64,000 nucleotides of DNA from Bacteroidales bacterium M3 (GCA_001689445.1 LUJN01000003.1:65983-129982), one strand, 5' to 3'; numbered from the stretch's first letter, positions 27,404-35,471 are shown. Numbers and translations: made by a program. The notes: generated by a model from the letters alone, not told the origin.

Positions 27404-28195
27404 TTAGGCTGCGGGGGCAACTGCCGCGTTATTGAGCTTGGCGGGGAGAGGCGTGGGCCATGGGTGGAGTGGAAGGATAGGGCAAATAGGGCTAATAAGT
27501 CTAATAGGGATTATAGGGCTAATAAGCCTGATGGGGCTTATTGGGGTGATGGGGAGGTGGTGGCTTTTTGCGGGGAGGGAACGTGGGGAGATATGGGTAT
27601 AGGGGGTGGCGTGCTGACGCGCGCTGCGGAGGAGCTGCTGGAAATGGTCGCGGCGGCGACGTGGCGCGCCATGAATTATGAGGAGGGCCTCAGGGCCAGA
27701 GCCTATCATGGGGAGTATGACGCGGAGGGCGTCGGCAAAACGGTCGACACGATGGAGGTAGTGGTCGGGACCATATTTGGTGAATCCTCCACGGCGGGGA
27801 TATTGGTGGGCATTGAGGAGGAGCGCGATGTCGAAACTGCGACCGCGCAGACGATCGGGGGCCTTGGCTGTGCGTAGCCCGTAACATAATGTGCCCAATC
27901 GTGTGACAACGGAATTGCAGAGGGTGGAATCCAACGCGACAGCATGACGGTGGGGCAAGACCCGCATGGTGAGCCATTGGAGATAGAGGGCGAGGAGACG
28001 GGGTATCCCGCTTGTGGAGGGATCGGGGTCCTCAACAATCACACGTGCCGGGTTGAAGGGTGTGGAGGTCTGGCGCGCACGCTCTATTGTCTCGATGATG
28101 GCCTTGTGGGCATGGGAAAGAGGCTGCCCGACCCATCGGCAGAAGCCGTGGGTGTAGTTGGGGAGTACGCGCAATATGGGCCGTCGGGAGTTCAC
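27404..28195 (-). CDS. Hypothetical protein with repeat-derived C-terminus, doubtful
   Basis: A 263-residue frame with no recognised domain. The first 200 residues are compositionally balanced, with possible helices (AHKAIIETIERARQ) and strands (FDIALLLNAHQYP, ALLIIHG), which favours a real gene or a decaying one. The last 55 residues (ITPISPIRLISPI and similar) are the translation of a 9-bp repeat tract and give three-residue periodicity. The start is uncertain because several in-frame Met codons exist and no clear promoter is seen. An overlapping plus-strand frame is less protein-like. I cannot assign a function. Confidence 0.5.
   Translation of the reverse strand: MNSRRPILRVLPNYTHGFCRWVGQPLSHAHKAIIETIERARQTSTPFNPARVIVEDPDPSTSGIPRLLALYLQWLTMRVLPHRHAVALDSTLCNSVVTRLGTLCYGLRTAKAPDRLRGRSFDIALLLNAHQYPRRGGFTKYGPDHYLHRVDRFADALRVILPMIGSGPEALLIIHGAPRRRRDHFQQLLRSARQHATPYTHISPRSLPAKSHHLPITPISPIRLISPIIPIRLISPICPILPLHPWPTPLPAKLNNAAVAPAA
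27473..27556. repeat. Degenerate 9-bp tandem repeat (AGGGCTAAT type)
   Basis: Units such as CAAATAGGG, CTAATAAGT, CTAATAGGG, ATTATAGGG, CTAATAAGC and CTGATGGGG follow each other. The same core appears at 28289-28320 and 42004-42045. Here the tract lies inside the doubtful minus-strand frame. Confidence 0.75.
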
Positions 28196-28288
28196 GGCGG
28201 CTAAGGTAAGGTGGAAAGGGGGGATGCGGGGACTATGCTGTCGCTTTTTTGGGCGGAGGGGGGAGGAGGTCTTTAAGGTGGAGGGGGG

Positions 28289-28320
28289 ATAGGGCTAATA
28301 GGGCTAATAGGGCTAATGCG
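28289..28320. repeat. 9-bp tandem repeat (AGGGCTAAT x3)
   Basis: Three near-perfect copies of AGGGCTAAT in the gap upstream of the hypothetical gene, followed at once by the hairpin at 28322. Confidence 0.75.
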
Positions 28321-28321
28321 G

Positions 28322-28353
28322 AGCGGCGCGTCCCTGACAGGGACGCGCCGCGT
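28322..28353. terminator. GC-rich hairpin (GCGGCGCGTCCCT stem)
   Basis: GCGGCGCGTCCCT pairs with AGGGACGCGCCGC around GAC. It lies 3' of the minus-strand lipoprotein gene (stop at 28412) but has no T run, so it may act as a processing or REP-like element as much as a terminator. Confidence 0.55.
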
Positions 28354-28411
28354 TATGGGGGTGGGATGAGGCGCGGGGGCGTGTCATCCCGGAGGTGTCA
28401 TATGCCGGGGA

Positions 28412-30094
28412 TCAGATGCCGGAAAGGTTGAATTTGGCAAACTCGAGGTCGTTGGCGACGCGCTTTGCAAGCGTGTTGTCGAGCTTGATGGCCTGACGGA
28501 GGTTGTTGGTCACCATCGAGGTGTTGTTGGTGCGTGCTCCGAGGACAGCCATGAGGTAGTAGGTGGTCGCATCGGGACGGGTGATGCCGGCAAGTGTGGT
28601 CTTGGCCTTGCTGTAGTCCTTGGTGAGAATCTGGGCGAGGGCGGCGTTGTTGCTCTTGCTGTCGCCGAATGCGCGGACTGCGGCGTTGTTGTCGCCCTGC
28701 TGGAGGTAGTACACGCCGAGAGCGTCGTTAAGCTCGCTGAGACCTGCTGCCGAGCCGAAACGCTGATTGGCCTTGGCGTAGTCCTTGTTGAGGAGCGACA
28801 CGAGACCGAGGTTCATCTGGGCCTCGTTGCTCTGGGGAGCGACCTTGGCAGCCTGCTCGAAGCTGCGCTGCGCTGCATCGTAATCCTTGCCGATATACTG
28901 GCACATGCCGAGGTTGTTGTAACCACGGTAGTCGTTGGGGAACAGCTCGACGGCAGTGCTGTATATCTGAGCGCGGCGGTTGTTGTCGTCGGTCAGCGTT
29001 GCGGCATAAAGCAGCTCATCGTTGGAGAGCTTGGAGGGGTCGGAGTTGTAGAGGTCGGTAATCTCCTTGTCGCTCTTGCCGATGGCGTTGATTGACGCCG
29101 TGATACGCGAGTAGCGGAGCTGTGGCAGAATCTCGTCGGCAAGCTGGTCGAATACCGAAGAGAGGTTGCGTATCTCACGCTCGCGGGTCTCGGGGTCCTT
29201 ATACATCGAGAGGACGCTGAGGATAAGGTCCTTGTCCTGGATATTGCTCTGCGACACGAGTTTCTGGAAGCCCTCCCAGTCCTGTGCGGTGAACTGAGCC
29301 GTCAGTTCGCCGAACTCGGAAATCTTGTCGCGCTTGAGCTGCTTCTCAAGGTAGGACTTGGTGTTTTTCTCGCGGTTTTCGGCGAGCTTGGTGTTAAGCT
29401 CGACGCCGCCATCGGGAGAGGCGTAGGATGAAATGTTGATCTCCTCAATCTCGCGCTTGGCATCCTTGCTTGCGTCGGCAATCTCTTTGTTGAGAGCCTT
29501 CATCTCGTCGCTGCGGAGCTGGCCGTCGCGGATGTTGGCCTGATTGATGAGGAACTTGATGTCGGCATCATACTTCTCGTTGATGACACGCTGGAACTTG
29601 TCGGGAGCGACAGCGGGCTTCACCGTAGCGGCATCGGCGAGGGTCGATGTGGCGATGACACCCTTTGCGACCTTGACGCGGGGTAGCACATACTGCTTCT
29701 TGCCCTGCTGAACGTTGAAACCAAGATAGAGGTCGCTCTTCTGCATTGCCGGCTCATACTCCACCATGAAGGGTATGGTCACATTGCCGCCGTACTCATA
29801 GCTTACAGTAGGATTGTTGCCGCGCACCTTCTCGCCCTGGAACGTGTAGGGGGCCGATGCGGTCTCGCCACCCTCATACACGAGGACGGGGGTCACTGTA
29901 ACCTCGGCGTTCTTGAGGAAGAACTTGGAGGGAATCTTGCCTGTCACCTGCGCGGGCACTTTGCCGCCTACGGCCTCAAGTGGATTGGGGTTGACGGTGA
30001 AATAATCGGCCTGAAACTGGTTGAGCTTCTTGCTGCAACCCGAGAGGAGCACCGCTCCCGAGGCCAAAATCACAAAACTGAGTTTAGTATTCAT
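28412..30094 (-). CDS. TPR lipoprotein with OmpA-like segment
   Basis: The 560-residue product has a lipobox (LLSGC, Cys20). An N-terminal beta-rich region (about residues 25-150) is followed by an OmpA C-terminal-like stretch (INISSYASPDGGVELNTKLA then ENREKNTKSYLEKQ, about residues 225-260). Tetratricopeptide repeats fill the last 200 residues (YRGYNNLGMCQYIGKDYDAA, NEAQMNLGLVSLLNKDYAKA). OmpA-like parts usually bind peptidoglycan, so the protein may tether the outer membrane or assemble an envelope complex; that is inference. It is a single-gene unit with a 9-bp repeat tract in its leader. Confidence 0.88.
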   Translation of the reverse strand: MNTKLSFVILASGAVLLSGCSKKLNQFQADYFTVNPNPLEAVGGKVPAQVTGKIPSKFFLKNAEVTVTPVLVYEGGETASAPYTFQGEKVRGNNPTVSYEYGGNVTIPFMVEYEPAMQKSDLYLGFNVQQGKKQYVLPRVKVAKGVIATSTLADAATVKPAVAPDKFQRVINEKYDADIKFLINQANIRDGQLRSDEMKALNKEIADASKDAKREIEEINISSYASPDGGVELNTKLAENREKNTKSYLEKQLKRDKISEFGELTAQFTAQDWEGFQKLVSQSNIQDKDLILSVLSMYKDPETREREIRNLSSVFDQLADEILPQLRYSRITASINAIGKSDKEITDLYNSDPSKLSNDELLYAATLTDDNNRRAQIYSTAVELFPNDYRGYNNLGMCQYIGKDYDAAQRSFEQAAKVAPQSNEAQMNLGLVSLLNKDYAKANQRFGSAAGLSELNDALGVYYLQQGDNNAAVRAFGDSKSNNAALAQILTKDYSKAKTTLAGITRPDATTYYLMAVLGARTNNTSMVTNNLRQAIKLDNTLAKRVANDLEFAKFNLSGI

Positions 30095-30134
30095 AATGTG
30101 AATTTATAAATGTGTTGAACGTGCTTAGGGTTTT

Positions 30135-30179
30135 CTAAGGTCCTTAAAGTCACTAAGGGCTTTAAGGTCTTTAAGAATA
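30135..30179. repeat. Degenerate 9-bp tandem repeat (CTTTAAGGT type)
   Basis: Units CTAAGGTCC, TTAAAGTCA, CTAAGGGCT, TTAAGGTCT and TTAAGAATA lie just downstream of the -7 box, inside the 5' leader of the TPR lipoprotein gene. Confidence 0.7.
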
Positions 30180-30187
30180 CAAATATA
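30180..30187 (-). promoter_or_regulatory. Candidate -7 element of the TPR lipoprotein gene
   Basis: The minus strand reads TATATTTG about 86 bp upstream of the ATG; the leader then consists mostly of the 9-bp repeat tract. Confidence 0.5.
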
Positions 30188-30292
30188 GTAGTTTTTATTG
30201 AAAGTGTGGCGGCGTCGGGGGCTTTTATTTCCGAAAATGGAGTTTTTTACAATTAATGGAGTGATTTTCCCACAAATGCGAGATATTATCAC

Positions 30293-30300
30293 TACTTTTG
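30293..30300 (+). promoter_or_regulatory. Candidate -7 element of speA
   Basis: TACTTTTG, a TAnnTTTG match, lies 49 bp upstream of the speA ATG. The -33 region (TTTTCCCAC) is only a weak match. Confidence 0.45.
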
Positions 30301-30349
30301 CCCGCAAATTTTGTTTACATTACAATAACCATATAAAAACGGACTGCTG

Positions 30350-32248
30350 ATGAGACGTTGGCGTATCGAGGACAGCGCGGAGCTGTACAACATTAACGGC
30401 TGGGGCCGCAAATATTTTTCGATAAACGACAAGGGACACGTTACCGTGACCCCCCGCGAAGGGTATGCCTCGGTCGACCTCAAGGAGGTGATGGATGAGC
30501 TACAGGTGCGCGACGTCACGGCACCTGTGCTGCTGCGATTCCCCGACATCCTGGACAACCGCATCGAGAAGATATCGCGCTGTTTCCGCCAGGCGGCCGA
30601 ACAATACCACTACGACGCCCAGAACTTCATCATCTACCCCATCAAAGTCAACCAGATACGTCAGGTGGTAGAGGAAATCGTGTCTCACGGCAAGAAATTC
30701 AACATCGGCCTTGAGGCCGGCTCCAAGCCCGAGCTTCATGCCGTCCTGGCAACCAATATCGCCGAAAACTCCCTCATCATCTGCAACGGCTACAAGGACG
30801 AGAGCTACATCGAGCTTGCCCTGCTGGCACAGAAAATGGGACGCCGCATATTCATTGTCGCCGAAAAGCTCAACGAGCTGAAGCTGATAGCCAACCTCGC
30901 CAAGAAGATTGACGTGAGGCCCAACGTCGGCATCCGCATCAAGCTCTCCTCGTCGGGCAGCGGCAAATGGGAAGAGAGCGGCGGCGACCAGTCGAAGTTC
31001 GGACTCAACTCGTCGGAACTGCTTGAGGCCCTCGACTTCCTGCAGCGCAACAAGATGGCCGACTGCCTGCGCCTGATACACTTCCACATCGGCAGCCAGA
31101 TTACCAAGATACGCCGCATCAAGAACGCCCTGCGCGAGGCGACGCAATTTTACGTGCAGCTCAGCAAGATGGGCTTCAACATCGACTTCATCGACATAGG
31201 CGGCGGTCTCGGCGTGGACTACGACGGGACCCGCAGCTCGGCATCGGAAAGCTCGATGAACTACTCCATCCAGGAGTATGCCAACGACTCGGTGTCGGCC
31301 ATTGTCGACGTGTGCGAGAAAAACGGGCTGAAGCAGCCCAACATCATCACCGAGAGCGGACGCTCGCTGACGGCCCATCACTCGGTGCTGGTTTTTGAGG
31401 TGTTTGAGACCACATCGCTGCCTATATGGCGCGAGGCAGAGGAGATAACCCCGGAGGACCACGAGCTGACCCGCGAGCTTTACGACATATGGGACAAGCT
31501 GTCGCAGCCGCGCCTGTTTGAGAGCTGGCACGACGCATTGCAGATAAGGGAGGAGGCCCTGGACATGTTCAGCCTCGGGATGCTCGACCTGACGTCGCGC
31601 GCCAAGATAGAGAAGCTGTTCTGGAGCATCGCCCGCGAGGTGGGCGAGCTGGCCTCGACCATGAAGCACGCCCCCGAGGAGTTCAAGAAGATAGCCAAGA
31701 TGATACCCGACAAGTATTTCTGCAACTTCTCGCTGTTCCAGTCACTCCCCGACCTGTGGGCCATCGACCAGATATTCCCCATCATGCCGATAGCGCGCCT
31801 CGACGAAAAGCCGACGCGTACCGCCACGATACAGGACATGACCTGCGACTCCGACGGCAAGATCACCAACTTCATCTCGGCCGGAGGCGTGTCGTCATCG
31901 CTCCCGGTGCACTCCCTCAAGGGTCAGGAGCACTATTACCTCGGCGTCTTTCTCGTAGGGGCCTACCAGGAGATATTGGGCGACATGCACAACCTGTTTG
32001 GCGACACCAATGCCGTGCACATCTCGGTCTACAAGGACCGATACGAGCTTGACCAGATAATCGACGGCGAGACCGTGGCCGAGGTGCTCGACTACGTGCA
32101 GTACAACCCCAAGAAACTCGTGCGCAACGTAGAGACATGGGTGACATCGGCGATGAAGGCCGGCAAAATCACGCCCGAGGAGGGGCGCGAATTCCTGTCG
32201 AACTACCGCTCGGGGCTGTATGGCTACACCTACCTCGAGCGCGATTAA
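30350..32248 (+). CDS. speA: Biosynthetic arginine decarboxylase
   Basis: The 632-residue length is usual for SpeA, which turns arginine into agmatine and CO2 in the cytosol as the first step of polyamine synthesis. The alanine-racemase-like fold is evident. The PLP lysine is Lys99 (FIIYPIKVNQ), HFHIGSQI follows, and FIDIGGGLGVDYDG is the glycine-rich phosphate loop. A conserved C-terminal part with TCDSDGKI supplies the second active-site half. The start ATG is 49 bp after a candidate -7 box. No other polyamine gene is adjacent; agmatine use would need enzymes elsewhere. Confidence 0.97.
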   Translation: MRRWRIEDSAELYNINGWGRKYFSINDKGHVTVTPREGYASVDLKEVMDELQVRDVTAPVLLRFPDILDNRIEKISRCFRQAAEQYHYDAQNFIIYPIKVNQIRQVVEEIVSHGKKFNIGLEAGSKPELHAVLATNIAENSLIICNGYKDESYIELALLAQKMGRRIFIVAEKLNELKLIANLAKKIDVRPNVGIRIKLSSSGSGKWEESGGDQSKFGLNSSELLEALDFLQRNKMADCLRLIHFHIGSQITKIRRIKNALREATQFYVQLSKMGFNIDFIDIGGGLGVDYDGTRSSASESSMNYSIQEYANDSVSAIVDVCEKNGLKQPNIITESGRSLTAHHSVLVFEVFETTSLPIWREAEEITPEDHELTRELYDIWDKLSQPRLFESWHDALQIREEALDMFSLGMLDLTSRAKIEKLFWSIAREVGELASTMKHAPEEFKKIAKMIPDKYFCNFSLFQSLPDLWAIDQIFPIMPIARLDEKPTRTATIQDMTCDSDGKITNFISAGGVSSSLPVHSLKGQEHYYLGVFLVGAYQEILGDMHNLFGDTNAVHISVYKDRYELDQIIDGETVAEVLDYVQYNPKKLVRNVETWVTSAMKAGKITPEEGREFLSNYRSGLYGYTYLERD

Positions 32249-32256
32249 GCGTGGCA

Positions 32257-32337
32257 GTAGGGGCGCTATGTATAGTGCCCCCAGCCCGGCAAGGCCACTC
32301 CAAGCCTATTCGCGGTCGCGACAGGTCGCGACCCTAC
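32257..32337. repeat. REP doublet F, hybrid with two different palindromes
   Basis: The left arm is GTAG-GGGCGCTAT-GT-ATAGTGCCCC. The right arm is GGTCGCGAC-AG-GTCGCGACC-CTAC. Both carry the GTAG head but the hairpin sequences are unrelated. It fills the speA-truA gap. Confidence 0.75.
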
Positions 32338-32366
32338 ATGATTGATAACGGATTTACGACATTATA

Positions 32367-33113
32367 ATGGACATGCACAGGTATTTCATGAGGCTGGCCT
32401 ACCGTGGGGCGCCGTTCCACGGGTGGCAGACACAGCCCAACGCCGTGACGGTGCAGGAGACGGTAGAGAAGGCGCTGTCGACCGTGTTGCGCACGCCGAC
32501 CAAAATCACCGGCGCGGGACGCACCGACACGGGGGTGAACGCCTCGTGCATGTGGGCACACTTTGACACCGTGTCGCCGATAGAGCGTACCGATGGGCTG
32601 ATACGCGGGCTTAACTCGCTCGTAGGGCGCGACATCGCCATCTACGAGATACGTGAGGTAGCGGCAGACGCCCATGCACGGTTTGACGCCACATCGCGCA
32701 CATACCACTATTATACCCATGCGGGAAAGTCGCCTTTCCTCTACCCCTTGAGCTGGCAAGAGCCGGCGGGTCTCGACTTCGCGGCGATGAACCGCGCCGC
32801 CCGGATGCTGCTCGACGTCGAGGATTTCACGTCGTTTGCCAAACTCCACTCCGACGCCAAGACCAACACATGCCACGTGACCCGCGCCGAGTGGGTGACG
32901 ACCCCGCAAGGGCATTGCTTCATCATCACCGCCGACCGCTTCCTGCGCAATATGGTGAGGGCCGTCACGGGGACACTCGTGGAGGTGGGGCGCGGCAAGC
33001 TCGACATGGACGGCCTGATGCGGGTGATTGACGCCCGCGACCGCTGCGAGGCGGGGACATCGATGCCGGCGCATCCGCTGTTTCTGCATGAGGTGACGTA
33101 CAGCTTTATCTGA
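32367..33113 (+). CDS. truA: tRNA pseudouridine(38-40) synthase TruA
   Basis: The 248-residue product has the TruA features YRGAPFHGWQTQPNAVTVQE and the catalytic Asp54 in ITGAGRTDTGVNA. FDATSRTYHYYTH and FLRNMVRAVTGTLVEVGRG are further family motifs. It isomerises uridines 38-40 in the anticodon arm of many tRNAs. The ATG at 32367 is chosen because homology begins at once; a second Met lies two codons later. It is 118 bp downstream of speA, with a REP doublet between, so co-transcription is possible but not shown. Confidence 0.97.
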   Translation: MDMHRYFMRLAYRGAPFHGWQTQPNAVTVQETVEKALSTVLRTPTKITGAGRTDTGVNASCMWAHFDTVSPIERTDGLIRGLNSLVGRDIAIYEIREVAADAHARFDATSRTYHYYTHAGKSPFLYPLSWQEPAGLDFAAMNRAARMLLDVEDFTSFAKLHSDAKTNTCHVTRAEWVTTPQGHCFIITADRFLRNMVRAVTGTLVEVGRGKLDMDGLMRVIDARDRCEAGTSMPAHPLFLHEVTYSFI

Positions 33114-33130
33114 GAGGGGCATGCGAGAGG

Positions 33131-33209
33131 GTTATAAGTCGCTATAAGCCGTTATAAGTCCAATAAGCCCTATAAGTCCAATAAGCCCTATAAGTCGTTA
33201 TAAGTCCTC
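33131..33209. repeat. Tandem repeat of 9-10 bp (ATAAGTCC/ATAAGCCCT type)
   Basis: The pentamer ATAAG occurs at 33134, 33144, 33154, 33163, 33172, 33181, 33190 and 33200, with alternating TCCA and CCCT tails. The tract begins 18 bp after the truA stop. Confidence 0.85.
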
Positions 33210-33224
33210 GCTTTTGCAAATAAA

Positions 33225-33257
33225 TTTGGCATTGTCCTCGACTTATTCGTATATTTG
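33225..33257 (+). promoter_or_regulatory. Promoter of the GH16 gene
   Basis: TTTG (33225-33228), 21 bp, then TATATTTG (33250-33257) matches the Bacteroidetes vegetative consensus almost perfectly. It is 49 bp upstream of the start codon. Confidence 0.75.
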
Positions 33258-33305
33258 CCGGTGATTTAATCTAACACCGATTTTTTACTAACAGGAATGT
33301 GACTT

Positions 33306-34448
33306 ATGAGAAAGATTTTTACGCTTTTGACGGCGGCATGTCTTGCCGCGTCAATCCCGGCGATGGCCGATGACGGCTACCGCCTTGTGTGGCAGGAGAA
33401 TTTCAACGGCGACAAGCTCAACACCGAGGTGTGGAACTATGAAATCGGCACCGGTGACGGCGGATGGGGCAACGCGGAGCTGCAGTACTACACCCCCGAA
33501 TGTGCCACCGTCGCCGACGGCAGCCTGAGTATCACGGCCATCAGGGCGAGGAAAGGCGCGCAACAGTTTATATCGGCGCGCCTGACAACCAAGGACAAGA
33601 TGTACTTCACCCACGGCAAGATAGAGATACGCGCATGGATGCCCAAGACGGCCAACGGTGTGTGGCCCGCGTTGTGGGGCCTGGGTCAGTCGGTCGGCAG
33701 TGTCGGCTGGCCACGCTGCTCGGAGATAGACTTTGTGGAGATGGGCAACGCCGGCGGCATCCAGGCGGGGACGCAGGACCGTTTTTTCAACGGGGCATGC
33801 CATTGGGGCTACTACAAGGATGGAGGATATCCCAACTATGCCCGCTCGGTGACGGCACCATACTCGATGCAGGATGGCTATCACCTGTTTACCATCGTGT
33901 GGGACGATGAGAAAATCTCCATGTACTATGATCTTGACCTCGACCCCAACCGTGCTCCCTACTTCGAGATGGGGCTGACGGCAGACAGCGACGACTGGGG
34001 CACAAAACGCTATTTCCATCAGCCGATATTCCTCGTGCTCAACGTGGCTGTCGGGGGCCGCTTCACAGGCATCCTCAACCCGTCAGGAATCACGGCTCTC
34101 CCCGAGGAAGGCTCGATGACGACCATGAAGGTCGACTATATCAAGATATACCAGAATGACGCGGCAAGCAACACGTTCTTCTCGACCAACGGCGCAGGCG
34201 AGCCGGCAGCCGCCCTTGACAGCCCGATAGCCGAAAGGGCTTTTGACGTGTCGTATAGCGCAAGCTCACGGGCAGTGGTGACGACAGCCCCCGCCGACAC
34301 CATCGCGATATACGACACCCAGGGGCACAAGGTGGCCGAATGTCATGGCTGTAGCTCGCTGACGCTCGACGCCGTGCAGCGTGGCGTGTACATCGCCGTG
34401 GCGACAAGTGCCGCCGGCTCGGCAAGCACAAAGTTTGCTGTCAGGTAG
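33306..34448 (+). CDS. GH16 laminarinase-type endo-beta-1,3-glucanase
   Basis: The 380-residue product has a signal peptide (AACLAASIPAMA) and a GH16 domain at about residues 24-285. The catalytic motif is SEIDFVEMG: nucleophile Glu140, Asp142 and acid/base Glu145. The Met after the acid/base and the WPALWGLGQSVGSVGWPRC run fit laminarinase-like members. The C-terminus (IAIYDTQGHKVAE...GVYIAVA) is a type IX sorting-like tail. It hydrolyses internal bonds of beta-1,3(-1,4)-glucan outside the cell or on its surface. The gene is monocistronic with a strong promoter, about 23 kb from the SusC/D glucan locus whose specificity it matches. Confidence 0.95.
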   Translation: MRKIFTLLTAACLAASIPAMADDGYRLVWQENFNGDKLNTEVWNYEIGTGDGGWGNAELQYYTPECATVADGSLSITAIRARKGAQQFISARLTTKDKMYFTHGKIEIRAWMPKTANGVWPALWGLGQSVGSVGWPRCSEIDFVEMGNAGGIQAGTQDRFFNGACHWGYYKDGGYPNYARSVTAPYSMQDGYHLFTIVWDDEKISMYYDLDLDPNRAPYFEMGLTADSDDWGTKRYFHQPIFLVLNVAVGGRFTGILNPSGITALPEEGSMTTMKVDYIKIYQNDAASNTFFSTNGAGEPAAALDSPIAERAFDVSYSASSRAVVTTAPADTIAIYDTQGHKVAECHGCSSLTLDAVQRGVYIAVATSAAGSASTKFAVR

Positions 34449-34451
34449 CGG

Positions 34452-34510
34452 GCATTATAGCTTCTATAGCCTCTATAGCTTTTATAGCCTCTATAGCCTT
34501 TATGGCTATG
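34452..34510. repeat. 9-bp tandem repeat (TATAGCCTC type)
   Basis: TATAGC recurs at 34456, 34465, 34474, 34483 and 34492, and TATGGC at 34501. The spacing is exactly 9 bp, and the tract starts just after the GH16 stop codon. Confidence 0.85.
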
Positions 34511-34534
34511 ACAGATATCATAGGCCATACAAGA

Positions 34535-34588
34535 CACCGTGCCCTGCTGTCAGGCGCATTTCGCCTGACAGCAGGGCACGGTGTCTCA
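34535..34588. terminator. Long perfect hairpin (ACACCGTGCCCTGCTGTCAG stem)
   Basis: A stem of about 24 bp ending AGGCG-CATTT-CGCCT lies between the GH16 and Nudix genes. It has no T run, so it may be a barrier to exonucleases more than a classical terminator. It overlaps the 5' end of the longest Nudix frame, which argues for a later start codon. Confidence 0.65.
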
Positions 34589-34646
34589 AACCGATTGCCG
34601 GGCTTTCTATAGGCAATTTTTTGGGGCGGGGATGCGTTTATTGAGT

Positions 34647-35261
34647 ATGGAAATAACTAATAATGACGAAAAGCGGTGGAGGGTGCTCGGGAGCGAGTAC
34701 CTGATACGGAGGCCGTGGCTGACGGCACGGCGCGACCGGGTGATGCTGCCCGACGGGCGTGTCAACGACGAGTATTATGTGCTGGAGTATCCGGACTGGA
34801 TAAATGTCATCGCGCTGACGCGGGACGGGATGATGGTGATGGAGCGGCAGTACCGCCACGGCCTTGGACGCACGTGCTATGAAATTCCGGCCGGTATAAT
34901 AGAACCGGGGGAGACGCCGCTACAGGCGGCGCAGCGGGAGCTGCTTGAGGAGACGGGCTATGCAGGCGGACAGTGGGAGCAGGTGATGAGCGTGTCGCAA
35001 AATTCGAGCACGTCGACCAACCTCACTTACAGCTTTGTGGCGCGGGATGTTGAGCCTACGGGCAAACGGCACCTTGACGCGACGGAGGATATTGAAGTCC
35101 TGCTGATGTCGCCCGAGGAGGTGTACCGGCTGCTTGAAGGTGACGAAATCAAGCAGGCGTTGATGGCGGCCCCGCTGTGGAGATTTTTCTTTGAAAGTGC
35201 AAAGTCCAAAGGGCACAGTTCAGATAGTGCAAAGTTAAAAGGGCACAGTTCAGAGTTTTGA
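34647..35261 (+). CDS. Nudix hydrolase, ADP-ribose pyrophosphatase-like
   Basis: Starting at ATG 34647 (204 residues; another Met at 34632 is possible) the product has a complete Nudix box, GIIEPGETPLQAAQRELLEE followed by TGY. Upstream strands (VVMERQYRHGLGRTCYEIPA, as read with M for the local start) are as in ADP-ribose or nucleotide-sugar pyrophosphatases. These enzymes cut nucleoside diphosphates linked to X with Mg2+, probably in the cytosol for housecleaning or NAD turnover. The last 21 residues are a duplicated 10-residue unit (SAKSKGHSSD, SAKLKGHSSE) encoded by an intergenic-type repeat. The tail was therefore probably gained by repeat extension through the old stop. Confidence 0.9.
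   Translation: MEITNNDEKRWRVLGSEYLIRRPWLTARRDRVMLPDGRVNDEYYVLEYPDWINVIALTRDGMMVMERQYRHGLGRTCYEIPAGIIEPGETPLQAAQRELLEETGYAGGQWEQVMSVSQNSSTSTNLTYSFVARDVEPTGKRHLDATEDIEVLLMSPEEVYRLLEGDEIKQALMAAPLWRFFFESAKSKGHSSDSAKLKGHSSEF
35191..35261. repeat. Tandem 30-bp duplication inside the Nudix 3' end
   Basis: AGTGCAAAGTCCAAAGGGCA and the following 10 bp (from 35196) are repeated from 35226 with few changes. Each unit is built of AAAGTnn-like heptamers as in other intergenic tracts, and the copies encode 10 residues each. Confidence 0.7.
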
Positions 35262-35280
35262 GGGCTTGCCGGCTCAAATC

Positions 35281-35377
35281 GTAGGGACGCGGCGTGCCGC
35301 GTGGAAAAAGGAAAACGGCATCCCGGCGCGTAAAAATGACATCCGGGCAAATTCCACGCGGCACGCCGCGTCCCTAC
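35281..35377. repeat. REP doublet C (GTAG-GGACGCGGC palindrome)
   Basis: The left arm is GTAG-GGACGCGGC-GT-GCCGCGTGG and the right arm its inverted copy ending CCCTAC. The inner spacer of about 50 bp also contains CATCCCGG/CCGG inverted pieces. It lies between the Nudix and clostripain-like genes. Confidence 0.8.
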
Positions 35378-35433
35378 AGGAGGCACAACGCCATCCGGCG
35401 TTGTGGGGCACATGGCAAATTTGGACTTTGGCG

Positions 35434-35464
35434 TTTGAACTTTGGACGAATGTAAGTAATTTTG
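35434..35464 (+). promoter_or_regulatory. Promoter of the clostripain-like gene, partly made of a 7-bp repeat
   Basis: TTTG (35434-35437), 19 bp, then TAATTTTG (35457-35464) fits the consensus. The -33 box lies within ACTTTGG-type heptamers (35420-35450). The start codon at 35472 is only 8 nt after the -7 box, so the mRNA may be leaderless. Confidence 0.6.
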
Positions 35465-35471
35465 TGGCGTG

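Noticed and set aside
27263..27877. Plus-strand open frame of 204 codons after the S41 peptidase gene
   Set aside because: It begins over the peptidase stop and terminator and translates the repeat tract into low-complexity sequence (RANRANKSNRDYRANK). The opposite strand is more protein-like.
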